Shown here piece after piece: positions 29,227 to 38,463 of a stretch of DNA of 64,000 nt; position 1 is the first letter of the stretch; each line of letters begins with the position of its first letter. The notes beneath the pieces are model-generated. The model was not told where the DNA came from, did not search any database, and was given only the letters and a program-made list of their open reading frames with translations. The position numbers and the translations under genes were made by a program. Source of the DNA: Domibacillus epiphyticus (GTDB lineage: Bacteria > Bacillota > Bacilli > Bacillales > Domibacillaceae); NCBI RefSeq assembly GCF_001975785.1, contig NZ_MSFI01000001.1, positions 1 to 64,000 of the forward strand. The letters run 5' to 3'.

Positions 29227-29688
29227 ATGTCGTTACCGATTTTGCCGACAATCAGTACAGTATTTATTGCACTTAGTGCAATTACTGTTGCGATTGGCTG
29301 GCTGCAAATTAAGCAGCGGAAAGTTGAACAGCACAAAAAAACGATGCTGCTTGCGGGAGTTTTTGCCCTTAGCTTTTTCATCATCTATGCCAGCCGTACA
29401 CTATTCATAGGAAATACTGCTTTTGGCGGTCCTGATGATATAAAAATATATTACACAATTTTTCTTATTTTTCACATTTGCCTTGCGACAACAGGAGCCG
29501 TTTTCGGTATTGTGTCCATTGTGAGCGGTTTGAAAAATAATATAATCCGCCATCGTAAAATTGGACCATATACAAGCGTAATCTGGTTTTTTACGGCGAT
29601 TACAGGAGTTGCGGTTTACTTGCTTTTGTACGTTTTTTACAAAGGCGGCCCGACTACTTCAGTCTTTAAAGCGATTCTCGGATCATAA
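29227..29688 (+). CDS. ctaM: DUF420 membrane protein, CtaM/YozB type
   Basis: 153 residues with four membrane helices; conserved RTLFIGNTAFGG and RHRKIGPYTSVIWFFTAITG. Family knowledge: DUF420 proteins such as CtaM in staphylococci are needed for an active aa3-type oxidase. The location after ctaG supports this role. GAAGTGAGGAG precedes the ATG. Confidence 0.85.
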   Translation: MSLPILPTISTVFIALSAITVAIGWLQIKQRKVEQHKKTMLLAGVFALSFFIIYASRTLFIGNTAFGGPDDIKIYYTIFLIFHICLATTGAVFGIVSIVSGLKNNIIRHRKIGPYTSVIWFFTAITGVAVYLLLYVFYKGGPTTSVFKAILGS

Positions 29689-29728
29689 AAAAAGCTTTCC
29701 TCCATTAAAGGGGGAAAGCTTTTTTTTA
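29687..29728. terminator. Bidirectional terminator closing the cta block
   Basis: AAAAAAAGCTTTCC pairs with GGAAAGCTTTTTTT around a purine-rich loop. Confidence 0.86.
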
Positions 29729-30082
29729 CACGTAATGAACGCTTTCTGCTTTAATATCAGCCAGAAGCTTTTCACATGTTTTAACAAGTGATTCAGGATA
29801 GTATTCATCATCACCGTATTCAACACCGTGTGGGTAATAATGCTTACCTAGAAGCGGTGTCATCAGCTCAATAACTGCATCATCTGCACCGACATCACCT
29901 TGGACGGCGAAACCAGATACACGGAGATAATATACGCCTTCTTTTAATTCGAATTTGCGATCATATGTAACACGTTCATAATCCCACTGACCTGCTAGCA
30001 CCATTCCATGCTGTTCCATAATGTACGTCAGACGGTTTAAATCAATTTGTGTTTTTTCTATACCCGTATTTTCAAATTTCAT
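29726..30082 (-). CDS. YugN-like family protein
   Basis: 118 residues from ATG 30082 (MKFENTGIEK); the in-frame ATG at 30103 is part of the leader holding the AGGAGGGAAC ribosome site. Soluble, acidic, with YDRKFELKEGVYYLRV, resembling the YugN family of unknown function. It has no paralogue in view. Confidence 0.75.
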   Translation of the reverse strand: MKFENTGIEKTQIDLNRLTYIMEQHGMVLAGQWDYERVTYDRKFELKEGVYYLRVSGFAVQGDVGADDAVIELMTPLLGKHYYPHGVEYGDDEYYPESLVKTCEKLLADIKAESVHYV

Positions 30083-30291
30083 GAAAAAAGTTCCCTCCTG
30101 CATTTGTATCGTGTAATTGCTTCATCTTCCATAATAGTCGATATTTCGCTTTCATGCAATCGGCTTCAAGATAATGTACGTGACAATTTTGAAAAGTTGA
30201 AATCGAAAGTTTTTTTCAATCATGAATGTGTAATGATATACTGATGTAAGAACAGTTATTGTGTCAGTCGATGGATGAAGGAGGAGATTTT

Positions 30292-31329
30292 CTGCGTTCC
30301 GTTATTAAAATATTGATTGTATTCTTACTTATTATGCTAGCAGGCATTTATACAGATAAAGCACTTGAAGAATCAAAAGAAACGATGCCCCAACCCCCTG
30401 CTGTCAACAGTGGATTGGTAGAACCGGAAAAAGAAACAACAGCTGAAAAAGTACCGGATTCTGGAGTTGGTTCATTAATTGGAAAGTCAATAGAAACATT
30501 GCTGCATCATTACGGTCCTCCACTAAGGAAAGAACCTTCTGCTTATGGTTATGAGTGGTGGGTTTATCAAACAGAAAACACGTATTTTCTTGCAGGGGTA
30601 GAAAATCAAAACGTGGTAACGGTTTATGCGACAGGAAGTACAGATACTGATCCCTTTACACTTGGGATTCCATCGAGCGAAATTTTTCGTTCACGGTATC
30701 CCGAAACAGAAATTGTGGTCAATGCGAATGAAAGCTATTATCGCTTTGAATTATCAGAGGAAGACTTGAATGTCCGTCCCCTTGTAAGAATCGGTTCTTT
30801 TTATGCGCAGTTGTACATTGACCAGTTTACGGGTACTCTTTCTGCCGTTCGGTTTATGACAAAGGATGTCCTACTGAAAATGCAGCCTTATGAATTGGTG
30901 TATCAAGGATCAAAGCCGGAAGTACCTTCGCCTGGCCGGTCCGAATGGGTGCACATTGAAAGAGGCAGTGAGCAGCAAATGTATGAGATTACTAATGTAA
31001 TGAGAGGCAGGTCTGGCTTGTCTTCGCTTGATTGGAACCCAGGTGCTGCAATGGCAGCGAAAAATCATAGCAAAGATATGTTTGAAGCCGGTTATTTTGA
31101 TCATGAGTCACCTCAATATGGCGAGCTTGAAGATCGGCTTGAACGATCCGGAGTTGAATATGGGTCGGCTGAAGAAAATATTGCCGCCAACTATGTTGAT
31201 GCTGCCGCAGCAATGGAAGGATGGCTTAATACTCAGGAACATCGCGAAATAATACTAAGTGAATCCTACTCTTCACTTGGAACGGGTGTTTACCGAAAAC
31301 ATTACACACAAAACTTTACCGGAGAGTGA
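30292..31329 (+). CDS. ylbC: CAP-domain secreted/membrane-anchored protein YlbC, probable CTG start
   Basis: 345 residues: an N-terminal hydrophobic signal/anchor (IKILIVFLLIMLAGIY), a CAP-associated N-terminal domain (about 60-200, SLIGKSIETLLHHYGPP), and a C-terminal CAP (SCP/PR1) domain with MRGRSGLSSLDWNPG, HSKDMFEAGYFDHESP and AEENIAANYVDA. The strong AAGGAGGAG at 30278-30286 is followed after 5 bases by CTG at 30292. The only in-frame ATG (30271) lies upstream of this site and no ATG, GTG or TTG fits downstream until 30313. I therefore favour a CTG start. Function in the family is unknown. Confidence 0.82.
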   Translation: MRSVIKILIVFLLIMLAGIYTDKALEESKETMPQPPAVNSGLVEPEKETTAEKVPDSGVGSLIGKSIETLLHHYGPPLRKEPSAYGYEWWVYQTENTYFLAGVENQNVVTVYATGSTDTDPFTLGIPSSEIFRSRYPETEIVVNANESYYRFELSEEDLNVRPLVRIGSFYAQLYIDQFTGTLSAVRFMTKDVLLKMQPYELVYQGSKPEVPSPGRSEWVHIERGSEQQMYEITNVMRGRSGLSSLDWNPGAAMAAKNHSKDMFEAGYFDHESPQYGELEDRLERSGVEYGSAEENIAANYVDAAAAMEGWLNTQEHREIILSESYSSLGTGVYRKHYTQNFTGE

Positions 31330-31366
31330 AATTGTATGGTAAAATAAGTCGATGGAGGTGCATCAT

Positions 31367-31807
31367 ATGATTGCAACAACGATGGAACTCATCAATGTCG
31401 CGGATGCAGCAGATGAACTGGGGAACATGATTCTTCAGTCCGAAACGGCTATTAAATACCGTAACTGCTACAAAAAGCTATATTCAGTTGAATCGGTAAA
31501 ACGAAAAATTTATGCGTTTAGCCGTTTAAAAGATCAATACGATGATGTGCAGCGGTTTGGCCGCTATCATCCTGATTATAAAAAGATTATGATGGAAACA
31601 CGACAGGCAAAGCGAGAGATGGATATGGATGAACATGTCGCTGCGTTTAGACAGGCTGAAACAGAGTTGCAGCAGCTTCTTGATGATGTAAGCCTGATTG
31701 TTGCCCGGTCAGTTTCTGAACAGGTAAAAGTACCAGGCGCGGGTTCAATATTTTCAAGCGGATGCGGCAGCTGCGGAAGTGGCAGCTCGTGCGGATGCTC
31801 TGCATAA
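31367..31807 (+). CDS. ylbF: RicF/YlbF, RNase Y accessory factor
   Basis: 146 residues, all-helical YlbF/YmcA family, with a C-terminal Cys-rich tail containing [12 protein letters not shown]. Family knowledge: YlbF with YmcA and YaaT forms the RicAFT complex carrying iron-sulphur clusters; it guides RNase Y mRNA processing and affects sporulation, biofilm and competence. The Cys tail is a cluster-ligand region. Start ATG 31367, 6 bases beyond GGAGGTG. Confidence 0.9.
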   Translation: MIATTMELINVADAADELGNMILQSETAIKYRNCYKKLYSVESVKRKIYAFSRLKDQYDDVQRFGRYHPDYKKIMMETRQAKREMDMDEHVAAFRQAETELQQLLDDVSLIVARSVSEQVKVPGAGSIFSSGCGSCGSGSSCGCSA

Positions 31808-31834
31808 AGTATACAGTGTTTTTCCGATGAATCA

Positions 31835-31895
31835 AGGAACATACTTCTTAAGCTTAGACCGACCCCGTAATATAGGGTTTACATGCAGTGTTCCT
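31835..31895 (+). ncRNA. Candidate structured RNA leader upstream of ylbG
   Basis: AGGAACA (31835-31841) pairs with TGTTCCT (31889-31895), enclosing an inner hairpin ACCC/GGGT (31862-31865 with 31875-31878). No T-run follows, so this is not a simple terminator. It lies in the 130-base gap between ylbF and ylbG. A conserved leader named for ylbH is listed among Bacillus RNA motifs; whether this is the same element cannot be decided here. Confidence 0.4.
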
Positions 31896-31937
31896 AGTTT
31901 GTACGGGATAAAAAAATCTATTGCCGGGGGGCGGAAT

Positions 31938-32213
31938 ATGTTAACGGAACGACAGGCGTTAATTGTATGGCTTCATTCTCTTAAGCCCGCAAAATCATTA
32001 CGGAAATTTGGGAATGTTCATTACGTATCAAAAAAAATGAAATACGTTGTTCTCTATTGCGATCAGTCGGATATAGCGGTGCTTGCTGAGAAAATTGCTT
32101 CCTTTTCTTTTGTGAAAAAAGTAGATTTTTCAGAGAAGCCGTTTTTAAAAGTGGACTATGAAAATTCACGTCCAGATAAAGCAAAAGAATATGATTATAA
32201 AATTGGTGTATAA
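31938..32213 (+). CDS. ylbG: YlbG family protein (DUF2129)
   Basis: 91 residues from ATG 31938, preceded by [34 protein letters not shown] at the N-terminus and YVVLYCD are family hallmarks. Cytoplasmic, basic, unknown function. The upstream extension of the open frame overlaps ylbF and is not coding in this frame. Confidence 0.88.
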   Translation: MLTERQALIVWLHSLKPAKSLRKFGNVHYVSKKMKYVVLYCDQSDIAVLAEKIASFSFVKKVDFSEKPFLKVDYENSRPDKAKEYDYKIGV

Positions 32214-32250
32214 AAAAGAAGGATCTGTCTCAAGGACAGATCCTTTTTTA
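32213..32250. terminator. Bidirectional terminator after ylbG
   Basis: AAGGATCTGTCC-type arms (AGGATCTGTC / GACAGATCCT) around TCAAG, with T-runs both ways. It separates ylbG and the convergent ylbA-like gene. Confidence 0.85.
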
Positions 32251-32637
32251 TTGAAGTGGTGGAATAAAGTGATTAAGCCTTAAAATGCCGGTTACATATT
32301 GATAATAAAGCGCTTTTTCCGCAAATGCGGTGGAGGGTTTTACATTTAGTTCAATGACAGATTTATGCAGAGAATTTGCAGCCTGCTCAAACATGCTGTA
32401 CCGCTCATTCGGTTTTTCATGAGGATATGGAATTCCCTCCCTGCATATGTAGATCGGCTGGAAATCTCCAGGTTTTGTCGGTGCCAAGACAACGGCACAC
32501 GATGTGACATTTCGCTCATTAATGGTTGAATGAAGAGCAAGGAAATGGACAACGCGCTGTTCTGCTCTTTTTGACAGGTCAATCAGTTCATACAAATCCG
32601 AATATCCTTCCCCGAGTTCAATAAATCGTTGAATCAA
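32248..32637 (-). CDS. YlbA-like conserved hypothetical protein
   Basis: 129 residues, soluble, starting MIQRFIELGEGYSDLYELI. I recognise this as resembling YlbA of B. subtilis (DUF7147 group), with moderate certainty. Start is TTG behind AGGAGGAA. In B. subtilis ylbA sits between ctaG and ylbB; here it is displaced to after ylbG and inverted relative to its neighbours. Function unknown. Confidence 0.6.
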   Translation of the reverse strand: MIQRFIELGEGYSDLYELIDLSKRAEQRVVHFLALHSTINERNVTSCAVVLAPTKPGDFQPIYICREGIPYPHEKPNERYSMFEQAANSLHKSVIELNVKPSTAFAEKALYYQYVTGILRLNHFIPPLQ

Positions 32638-32777
32638 TTTTGATTCCTCCTATTACGTCAATTCTTTTTCATAGACAAAAACTGTTCACCTTATTATAAT
32701 AAATTTCATCATCATACACGAAAAAATTTGATATGATAAATTTAAGTCATCTTTCCTAAAAGGAGTCGGGCAAATAA

Positions 32778-34187
32778 GTGAAGAAAGTCCTGTTATTTAG
32801 TATGTCGCTGCTTATTGTCTCCGGGGTTTTATTAACAATTCAATGGATTGGCTATGAAAAGTTATCGGAAGCATCAGAAAATATTCTTTCCGCACAGGAA
32901 ATTGAATTATACGTAAAGAAAGACGGTTTTGATGTGAATCAGACCATTCACTCATTGCCGGAGAAAGAAAAATTAACGGTAAAGCTTCCAGCAGATGCAG
33001 AGAAGGTCACTTGTTCAAAAGGGGACAATTGTGAAATCGGCGGTCAGTCTGGATTAATAGAAGTAAGTGGAGAGGAAGTGACAATCAGTTATAATCTTCC
33101 CGCCTCTCCATCTGCCCATTCATTTTTGCTGAATAACTGGTATGCTGTGTTGTCCGATGTTACCGTCACATCATCTTCTTTAATGGTTACGGATTATACG
33201 AAGCGGAATGGGGAGTGGGTGTCATCACTTAAACAGACCGCAGCAAAACAAAAGTCGATCATTGACTTTTATTCATTCGAAGGGGAATCAGCTGCAGCAA
33301 CGCTTTACTGGCAAAAGGGACCACTTGCCAAAACGGAGATATCACCGGTTTTAACAGTTTACGGTGAGGGAAATATCGAATCTTCGGCTGCTTCATTTAC
33401 TTTACCTTTTGCGGAAGAAAATGTCGAACCGCATACCGTCGTCATTACCAAAAATGTCGAACCAGCTGAATTTACCGGCTTAACATTTGTTCAAAATGCA
33501 AACGGATTGCAGTCAATTCGAAATCAGATTATTGACGATTATACAGCGCAGCATTTTATTTTTCAGGATGATGAAAAGTGGCTTGCTTCTTTCATTGCTG
33601 TTTCTTTATATGATTCCCAATCCGGCTTTGTGAAAGCATCAAATATGAAAAAAGTGATCGCCGACAATTTGACAGAAACAGAATATGAAGAATGGCTAAA
33701 GCAACTGAAGCTTTTTAATGGAAAAGAAGTGAGTGCAGGAAAGCTTGATGAGCTGTTGGGTTCGGTAAAGGATGAAGATACCAACTTCTTTTCGGTAAAT
33801 AAAAAGAGTGATACCGCTGTTTCACCGCTTCTTTTTTTCGACAGCCGTCCGGTTACAATTGAAGGTGAAAAAGAAGCCTCATTTCATATGACAAACAAAG
33901 ATGGGCTTCTGTATGTGCCGTTGAAAGACGCAGCTGCCGCACTTGGTTATTCCGTTCAAGAACTGTCGGAAGGCGAGCTGCTCATGAAAAAAGACTTTGA
34001 AACGTTCCGGTTTTATTTAAGAGAAAACCGCGTTTTATTTAATGAACATACTTATGCACTTTACGGTACCGCTCTACAAAATATAAACGGTACAACATAT
34101 ATCGATAAGATCTGGTTTCAGAAAATCTTTTTAGTCGAAGTACAGGAAACACCCGGACAAATTAATTTGCAGTCTTATGGATTATAA
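32778..34187 (+). CDS. Secreted protein with copper-amine-oxidase N-terminal-like (stalk) domain
   Basis: 469 residues. GTG start (AAAGGAG 11 bases upstream). Residues 1-25 form a signal/anchor segment. The middle (about 30-330) is beta-rich and not recognised. The last 110 residues (FDSRPVTIEG...LYVPLKDAAAALGYSV...INGTTYIDKIWF) match the pattern of the Cu_amine_oxidN1 or stalk domain common on Gram-positive surface proteins. No catalytic motif seen. Likely extracellular and wall- or membrane-associated. It sits between the displaced ylbA-like gene and rsmD. Confidence 0.65.
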   Translation: MKKVLLFSMSLLIVSGVLLTIQWIGYEKLSEASENILSAQEIELYVKKDGFDVNQTIHSLPEKEKLTVKLPADAEKVTCSKGDNCEIGGQSGLIEVSGEEVTISYNLPASPSAHSFLLNNWYAVLSDVTVTSSSLMVTDYTKRNGEWVSSLKQTAAKQKSIIDFYSFEGESAAATLYWQKGPLAKTEISPVLTVYGEGNIESSAASFTLPFAEENVEPHTVVITKNVEPAEFTGLTFVQNANGLQSIRNQIIDDYTAQHFIFQDDEKWLASFIAVSLYDSQSGFVKASNMKKVIADNLTETEYEEWLKQLKLFNGKEVSAGKLDELLGSVKDEDTNFFSVNKKSDTAVSPLLFFDSRPVTIEGEKEASFHMTNKDGLLYVPLKDAAAALGYSVQELSEGELLMKKDFETFRFYLRENRVLFNEHTYALYGTALQNINGTTYIDKIWFQKIFLVEVQETPGQINLQSYGL

Positions 34188-34190
34188 ACC

Positions 34191-34218
34191 TTGTCGAATA
34201 TAGACAAGGTTTCTTTTT
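34191..34218 (+). terminator. Terminator after the stalk-domain gene
   Basis: ACCTTGTC pairs with GACAAGGT around GAATATA, followed by TTCTTTTTT. Confidence 0.8.
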
Positions 34219-34287
34219 TGTGATGTAGATTCACTTGCGTGTTTATGTTACCATATACGAAGAAAAACGAATGGCAGGTTGGATAGA

Positions 34288-35349
<1,062 letters not shown>

Positions 35350-35351
<2 letters not shown>

Positions 35352-35400
35352 AAACAGCTGACACGAAAGAAATTAATTTCTTTTGTGACGGCTGTTTTTA
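35350..35400. terminator. Bidirectional terminator between coaD and ylbJ
   Basis: AAACAGC pairs with GCTGTTT, enclosing a second stem (CACGAAAGAAATT with AATTTCTTTTGTG), and T-runs lie on both sides. Confidence 0.8.
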
Positions 35401-36506
35401 TATTGAAAAGTGAGCAAAATCGAAGTAATTGCCAAACATAAAACGGTCATCATCATGCCTTTTTCAGGTGGAATAGCGGAAACGGAAACGACTGTTGCAG
35501 TCGGTTTTTTGATTAGCAAGAACGTAATGATGACGGCATATATACTATGGAGGATGCGCGCAAAGAAAAAGGGGCCGTACCGTATGTCGGTTTCGCTTAT
35601 AATTGATGCTACTTGTGCGTGAACACTAAAGCCGCTAAACGCCAGCATAAAGCTGATGATCAGCAGGATGTCAGCCGAATCTCCGTTCATACTCGATGCC
35701 TGTTTTGCACCAGCAGTGAGTTCGATTAGACCAGTAATCAGCGGGGCAGTCATGGATATATCCACCCCCGCTTTTAAAAATAAAAAAGAAACAGCTGAAA
35801 AGATTCCGTTAATTTTCAGCAACTCTGTCATGACAGAAAAAAAGACGATAAACCCTCCGACGAGCATGAGCGTCTGCACAGAAGAAATGACTGCGTCAGC
35901 AATCAAGGTGCCAAATGCCCGTCCGTCCTCCTTGCGCGCTAAAAAAAATGATTCGATCGCCCCTGTTGATACGGAGGGTGAAACAGGGGTCTGTCCACCA
36001 TAAAAGCGCATCGTGATTCCAACGAAAAACGCAGCCATGTAATGAGCGGCCGCAAGTAAAAATCCAGTGTCTGGATCTTGAAGAAAACCGCTTGCAATAG
36101 CACCTAATATAAATAATGGATTGGAGGAGTGGGCAAACGCAAGAAGCCGCTCCGCTTCAATTTGTGTAATTGTGTTATCAGCTCTAAGTCTGGCCGCGAG
36201 TTTTGCGCCGGTAGGAAATCCAGAAGCAAGGGAGAGAATCCAGGCAACACCTGCAGGTCCAGGAAGACGAAAGAGAACACGCATCACTTTTTCTGTAAGA
36301 GAACCAAAAAAGGCTACAACACCAAGGCCGAGAAGCAACTCGGTTAAAATAAAAAAAGGAAGCAGGGATGGAAAAACGGTTTTCCACCACATGTCCATTC
36401 CTACTCTCGCCGCGTTTAGTCCGTTCGAAGAAAAAAAAAGGAGCGAAGCGGTCAATAGAGTTACAGTTACAGCGGCAAAAGACGTTTTCCACGAAACACG
36501 ATTCAT
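35373..36506 (-). CDS. ylbJ: Sporulation integral membrane protein YlbJ
   Basis: 377 residues with nucleoside-recognition (Gate) style helices: FFILTELLLGLGVVAF and LASGFPTGAKLAARL are family signatures; about eight to nine membrane spans. Known in B. subtilis as a SigmaE-dependent gene needed for heat-resistant spores. Start ATG 36506, nine bases beyond GGGAGG; the longer frame adds 18 residues ahead of that site. Divergent from ylbK. Confidence 0.88.
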   Translation of the reverse strand: MNRVSWKTSFAAVTVTLLTASLLFFSSNGLNAARVGMDMWWKTVFPSLLPFFILTELLLGLGVVAFFGSLTEKVMRVLFRLPGPAGVAWILSLASGFPTGAKLAARLRADNTITQIEAERLLAFAHSSNPLFILGAIASGFLQDPDTGFLLAAAHYMAAFFVGITMRFYGGQTPVSPSVSTGAIESFFLARKEDGRAFGTLIADAVISSVQTLMLVGGFIVFFSVMTELLKINGIFSAVSFLFLKAGVDISMTAPLITGLIELTAGAKQASSMNGDSADILLIISFMLAFSGFSVHAQVASIISETDIRYGPFFFARILHSIYAVIITFLLIKKPTATVVSVSAIPPEKGMMMTVLCLAITSILLTFQYKNSRHKRN

Positions 36507-36637
36507 TAAATGCAGCCTCCCGAGCGAAAATGCAGTTTTCTTGCTTTGTTTTTTGTACAATAAAAAAGAGCCTGTACGAAAAGATATGCATGGTAAAGAA
36601 GAATAGACTGACGTATGGTGAACTGGAGGTGTTTTTC

Positions 36638-37429
36638 ATGACAGATGAGCCCAAAATAGGTTTAGCACTTGGATCGGGGGGCGCAAGAGGATTTGCTCAT
36701 GTTGGCGTTCTAAAAGTGTTTCAGGAGGAAAATATTCCTGTTCATATCATTGCAGGCAGCAGTATGGGTGCGCTTGTAGGCGCATTATACGGGGCTGGTC
36801 ATACGATGGATCAATTATATAAATTATCGTCCGCATTTCAACGGAAATTTTTTCTTGATTGGATCGTGCCGAAAATGGGCTTTATTGCCGGAAGAAAAAT
36901 AAAAGACCTTATCCGTCTGTTTACACATGGAAAACATATTGAAGAGTTAAACGTCCAGCTAGCCATTATTGCAACGGATATAAAAGCAGCGGAAAAAGTA
37001 GTTTTTACAAAAGGGCCGATTGATGAAGCAGTCCGTGCAAGCATCGCGATTCCAGGCATATTTGTTCCAGAAAAAATTGGGGGGAGGCTGCTTGTTGATG
37101 GTGGTGTGATCGACCGTGTGCCTGTGTCTGTTGCAAAAGAAATGGGTGCTGATATAGTGATCGGTGTTGATGTTGCATCGGTGAAAAAAAATGCGGAAAT
37201 GACGACAATATTTGACGTTATTATGCAAAGCATTGATATTTTACAGCTTGAGATAATTGAAAGCAGAACACTTGCATCGAATTTAATGATTCGGCCGTCT
37301 GTTGATTCATACAATTCGCGCGCTTTTACACACATACCGAATATTATTGCAGCAGGCGAACAGTCAGCGAGAGAACATGTAGCTGCGATAAAAGAGATGA
37401 TTTCTGCATGGAAGGAAGAACAAAGGTGA
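36638..37429 (+). CDS. ylbK: Patatin-like phospholipase YlbK
   Basis: 263 residues, RssA-type patatin. The oxyanion GSGGARG is at about 12-18, the nucleophile Ser in GSSMG near 44-48, and the catalytic Asp in DGGVIDR. Start ATG 36638 with CTGGAGGTG upstream; the open frame continues 270 bases upstream but without a ribosome site and with a composition unlike the family. The stop overlaps the ylbL GTG. Confidence 0.9.
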   Translation: MTDEPKIGLALGSGGARGFAHVGVLKVFQEENIPVHIIAGSSMGALVGALYGAGHTMDQLYKLSSAFQRKFFLDWIVPKMGFIAGRKIKDLIRLFTHGKHIEELNVQLAIIATDIKAAEKVVFTKGPIDEAVRASIAIPGIFVPEKIGGRLLVDGGVIDRVPVSVAKEMGADIVIGVDVASVKKNAEMTTIFDVIMQSIDILQLEIIESRTLASNLMIRPSVDSYNSRAFTHIPNIIAAGEQSAREHVAAIKEMISAWKEEQR

Positions 37430-38463
37430 AAAATAAACGAACAGCGGTCACATATCTATTATTGATCGCGATTATTACGGCAGCATTTATTCCGCTTCCG
37501 TACTATATTACAAAACCGGGTGATGGACATGAACTTGATCCAATCGTTCATGTAGACGGCGGTGATGAAAATGATACGGGGACATTCATGCTAACAACAA
37601 TCCGTATGGGACCGGCCAATATTTATTCTTACATCTGGGCGTATATCAAAGATTATGAAGAAATATTGCCGAAAGAAGACGTACGGTATCCACATGAGTC
37701 AGATAGTGAATATAACGCCAGACAAGTCCATCTAATGGATAGTTCCCAGCAAAACGCGATTACGGTTGCATTCGATGAAGCGGGCAAAACGTACGAATGG
37801 CTATATCAGGGCATAAAGGTACTTGCTGTTTATCCTGACATGCCGGCAGAAGACGTACTTGAAGCAGGTGACCGTATAATTGGAATCGATGGTCAGAAAG
37901 TTAAACAATCGAAAAATATGACAGACTATGTCCAATCAAAAGAACCAGGAGAAACTGTCACCGTAAAATATGAGCGGGAAGAGAAGCAAAACGAAGCAGA
38001 AATTGAATTAAAAGCGTTCGCAGAACTTGACGGAAAATCAGGGCTCGGTATTAGTCTTGCTGATGACCGTGTACTGAAAAGTGATCCAGAGGTTAACCTT
38101 GAAGCCGAAGAAATTGGGGGACCATCAGCGGGTCTTATGTTCACCTTGGAAATTTATGACCAGCTACTGGAAGATGACATTGCAGCAGGGCTTCGAATTG
38201 CGGGAACCGGAACGATCTCATCCGATGGAACAGTTGGCAGAATAGGCGGTATCGAGCAAAAAGTTGTTGCTGCTGACCGTGCGGGTGCAGAAGTCTTTTT
38301 TGCCCCTGACGATGAATTACCGGAAGAGATGAAGGATTTGCCAACCAATTATGAGCAAGCAAAAAAAGCGGCTGAAGATATTAAGACCAACATGAAAATT
38401 GTACCGGTCAAAACATTTTCAGACGCAGTTTCTTATCTGTCGAATAGGGCGGTTTCAAAATAA
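37426..38463 (+). CDS. ylbL: PDZ-Lon (S16) serine protease, SepM-like
   Basis: 345 residues: an N-terminal membrane anchor, a PDZ domain (about 110-200, VLEAGDRIIGIDGQ), and a Lon-type protease domain with Ser in GGPSAGLMF and Lys in EQKVVAADRAG forming the dyad. GTG start at 37426 overlaps the ylbK TGA, behind AAGGAAG. B. subtilis YlbL degrades the division inhibitor YneA after DNA damage. Its end overlaps the end of tmcAL by 9 bases, tail to tail. Confidence 0.92.
   Translation: MKNKRTAVTYLLLIAIITAAFIPLPYYITKPGDGHELDPIVHVDGGDENDTGTFMLTTIRMGPANIYSYIWAYIKDYEEILPKEDVRYPHESDSEYNARQVHLMDSSQQNAITVAFDEAGKTYEWLYQGIKVLAVYPDMPAEDVLEAGDRIIGIDGQKVKQSKNMTDYVQSKEPGETVTVKYEREEKQNEAEIELKAFAELDGKSGLGISLADDRVLKSDPEVNLEAEEIGGPSAGLMFTLEIYDQLLEDDIAAGLRIAGTGTISSDGTVGRIGGIEQKVVAADRAGAEVFFAPDDELPEEMKDLPTNYEQAKKAAEDIKTNMKIVPVKTFSDAVSYLSNRAVSK

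Noticed and set aside
36121-36654. Three overlapping open frames opposite the start of ylbJ and before ylbK
   Set aside because: No ribosome sites, mutually overlapping, and the ylbK frame extension is Ser/Arg/Lys-rich unlike the patatin family; the true ylbK start is 36638.
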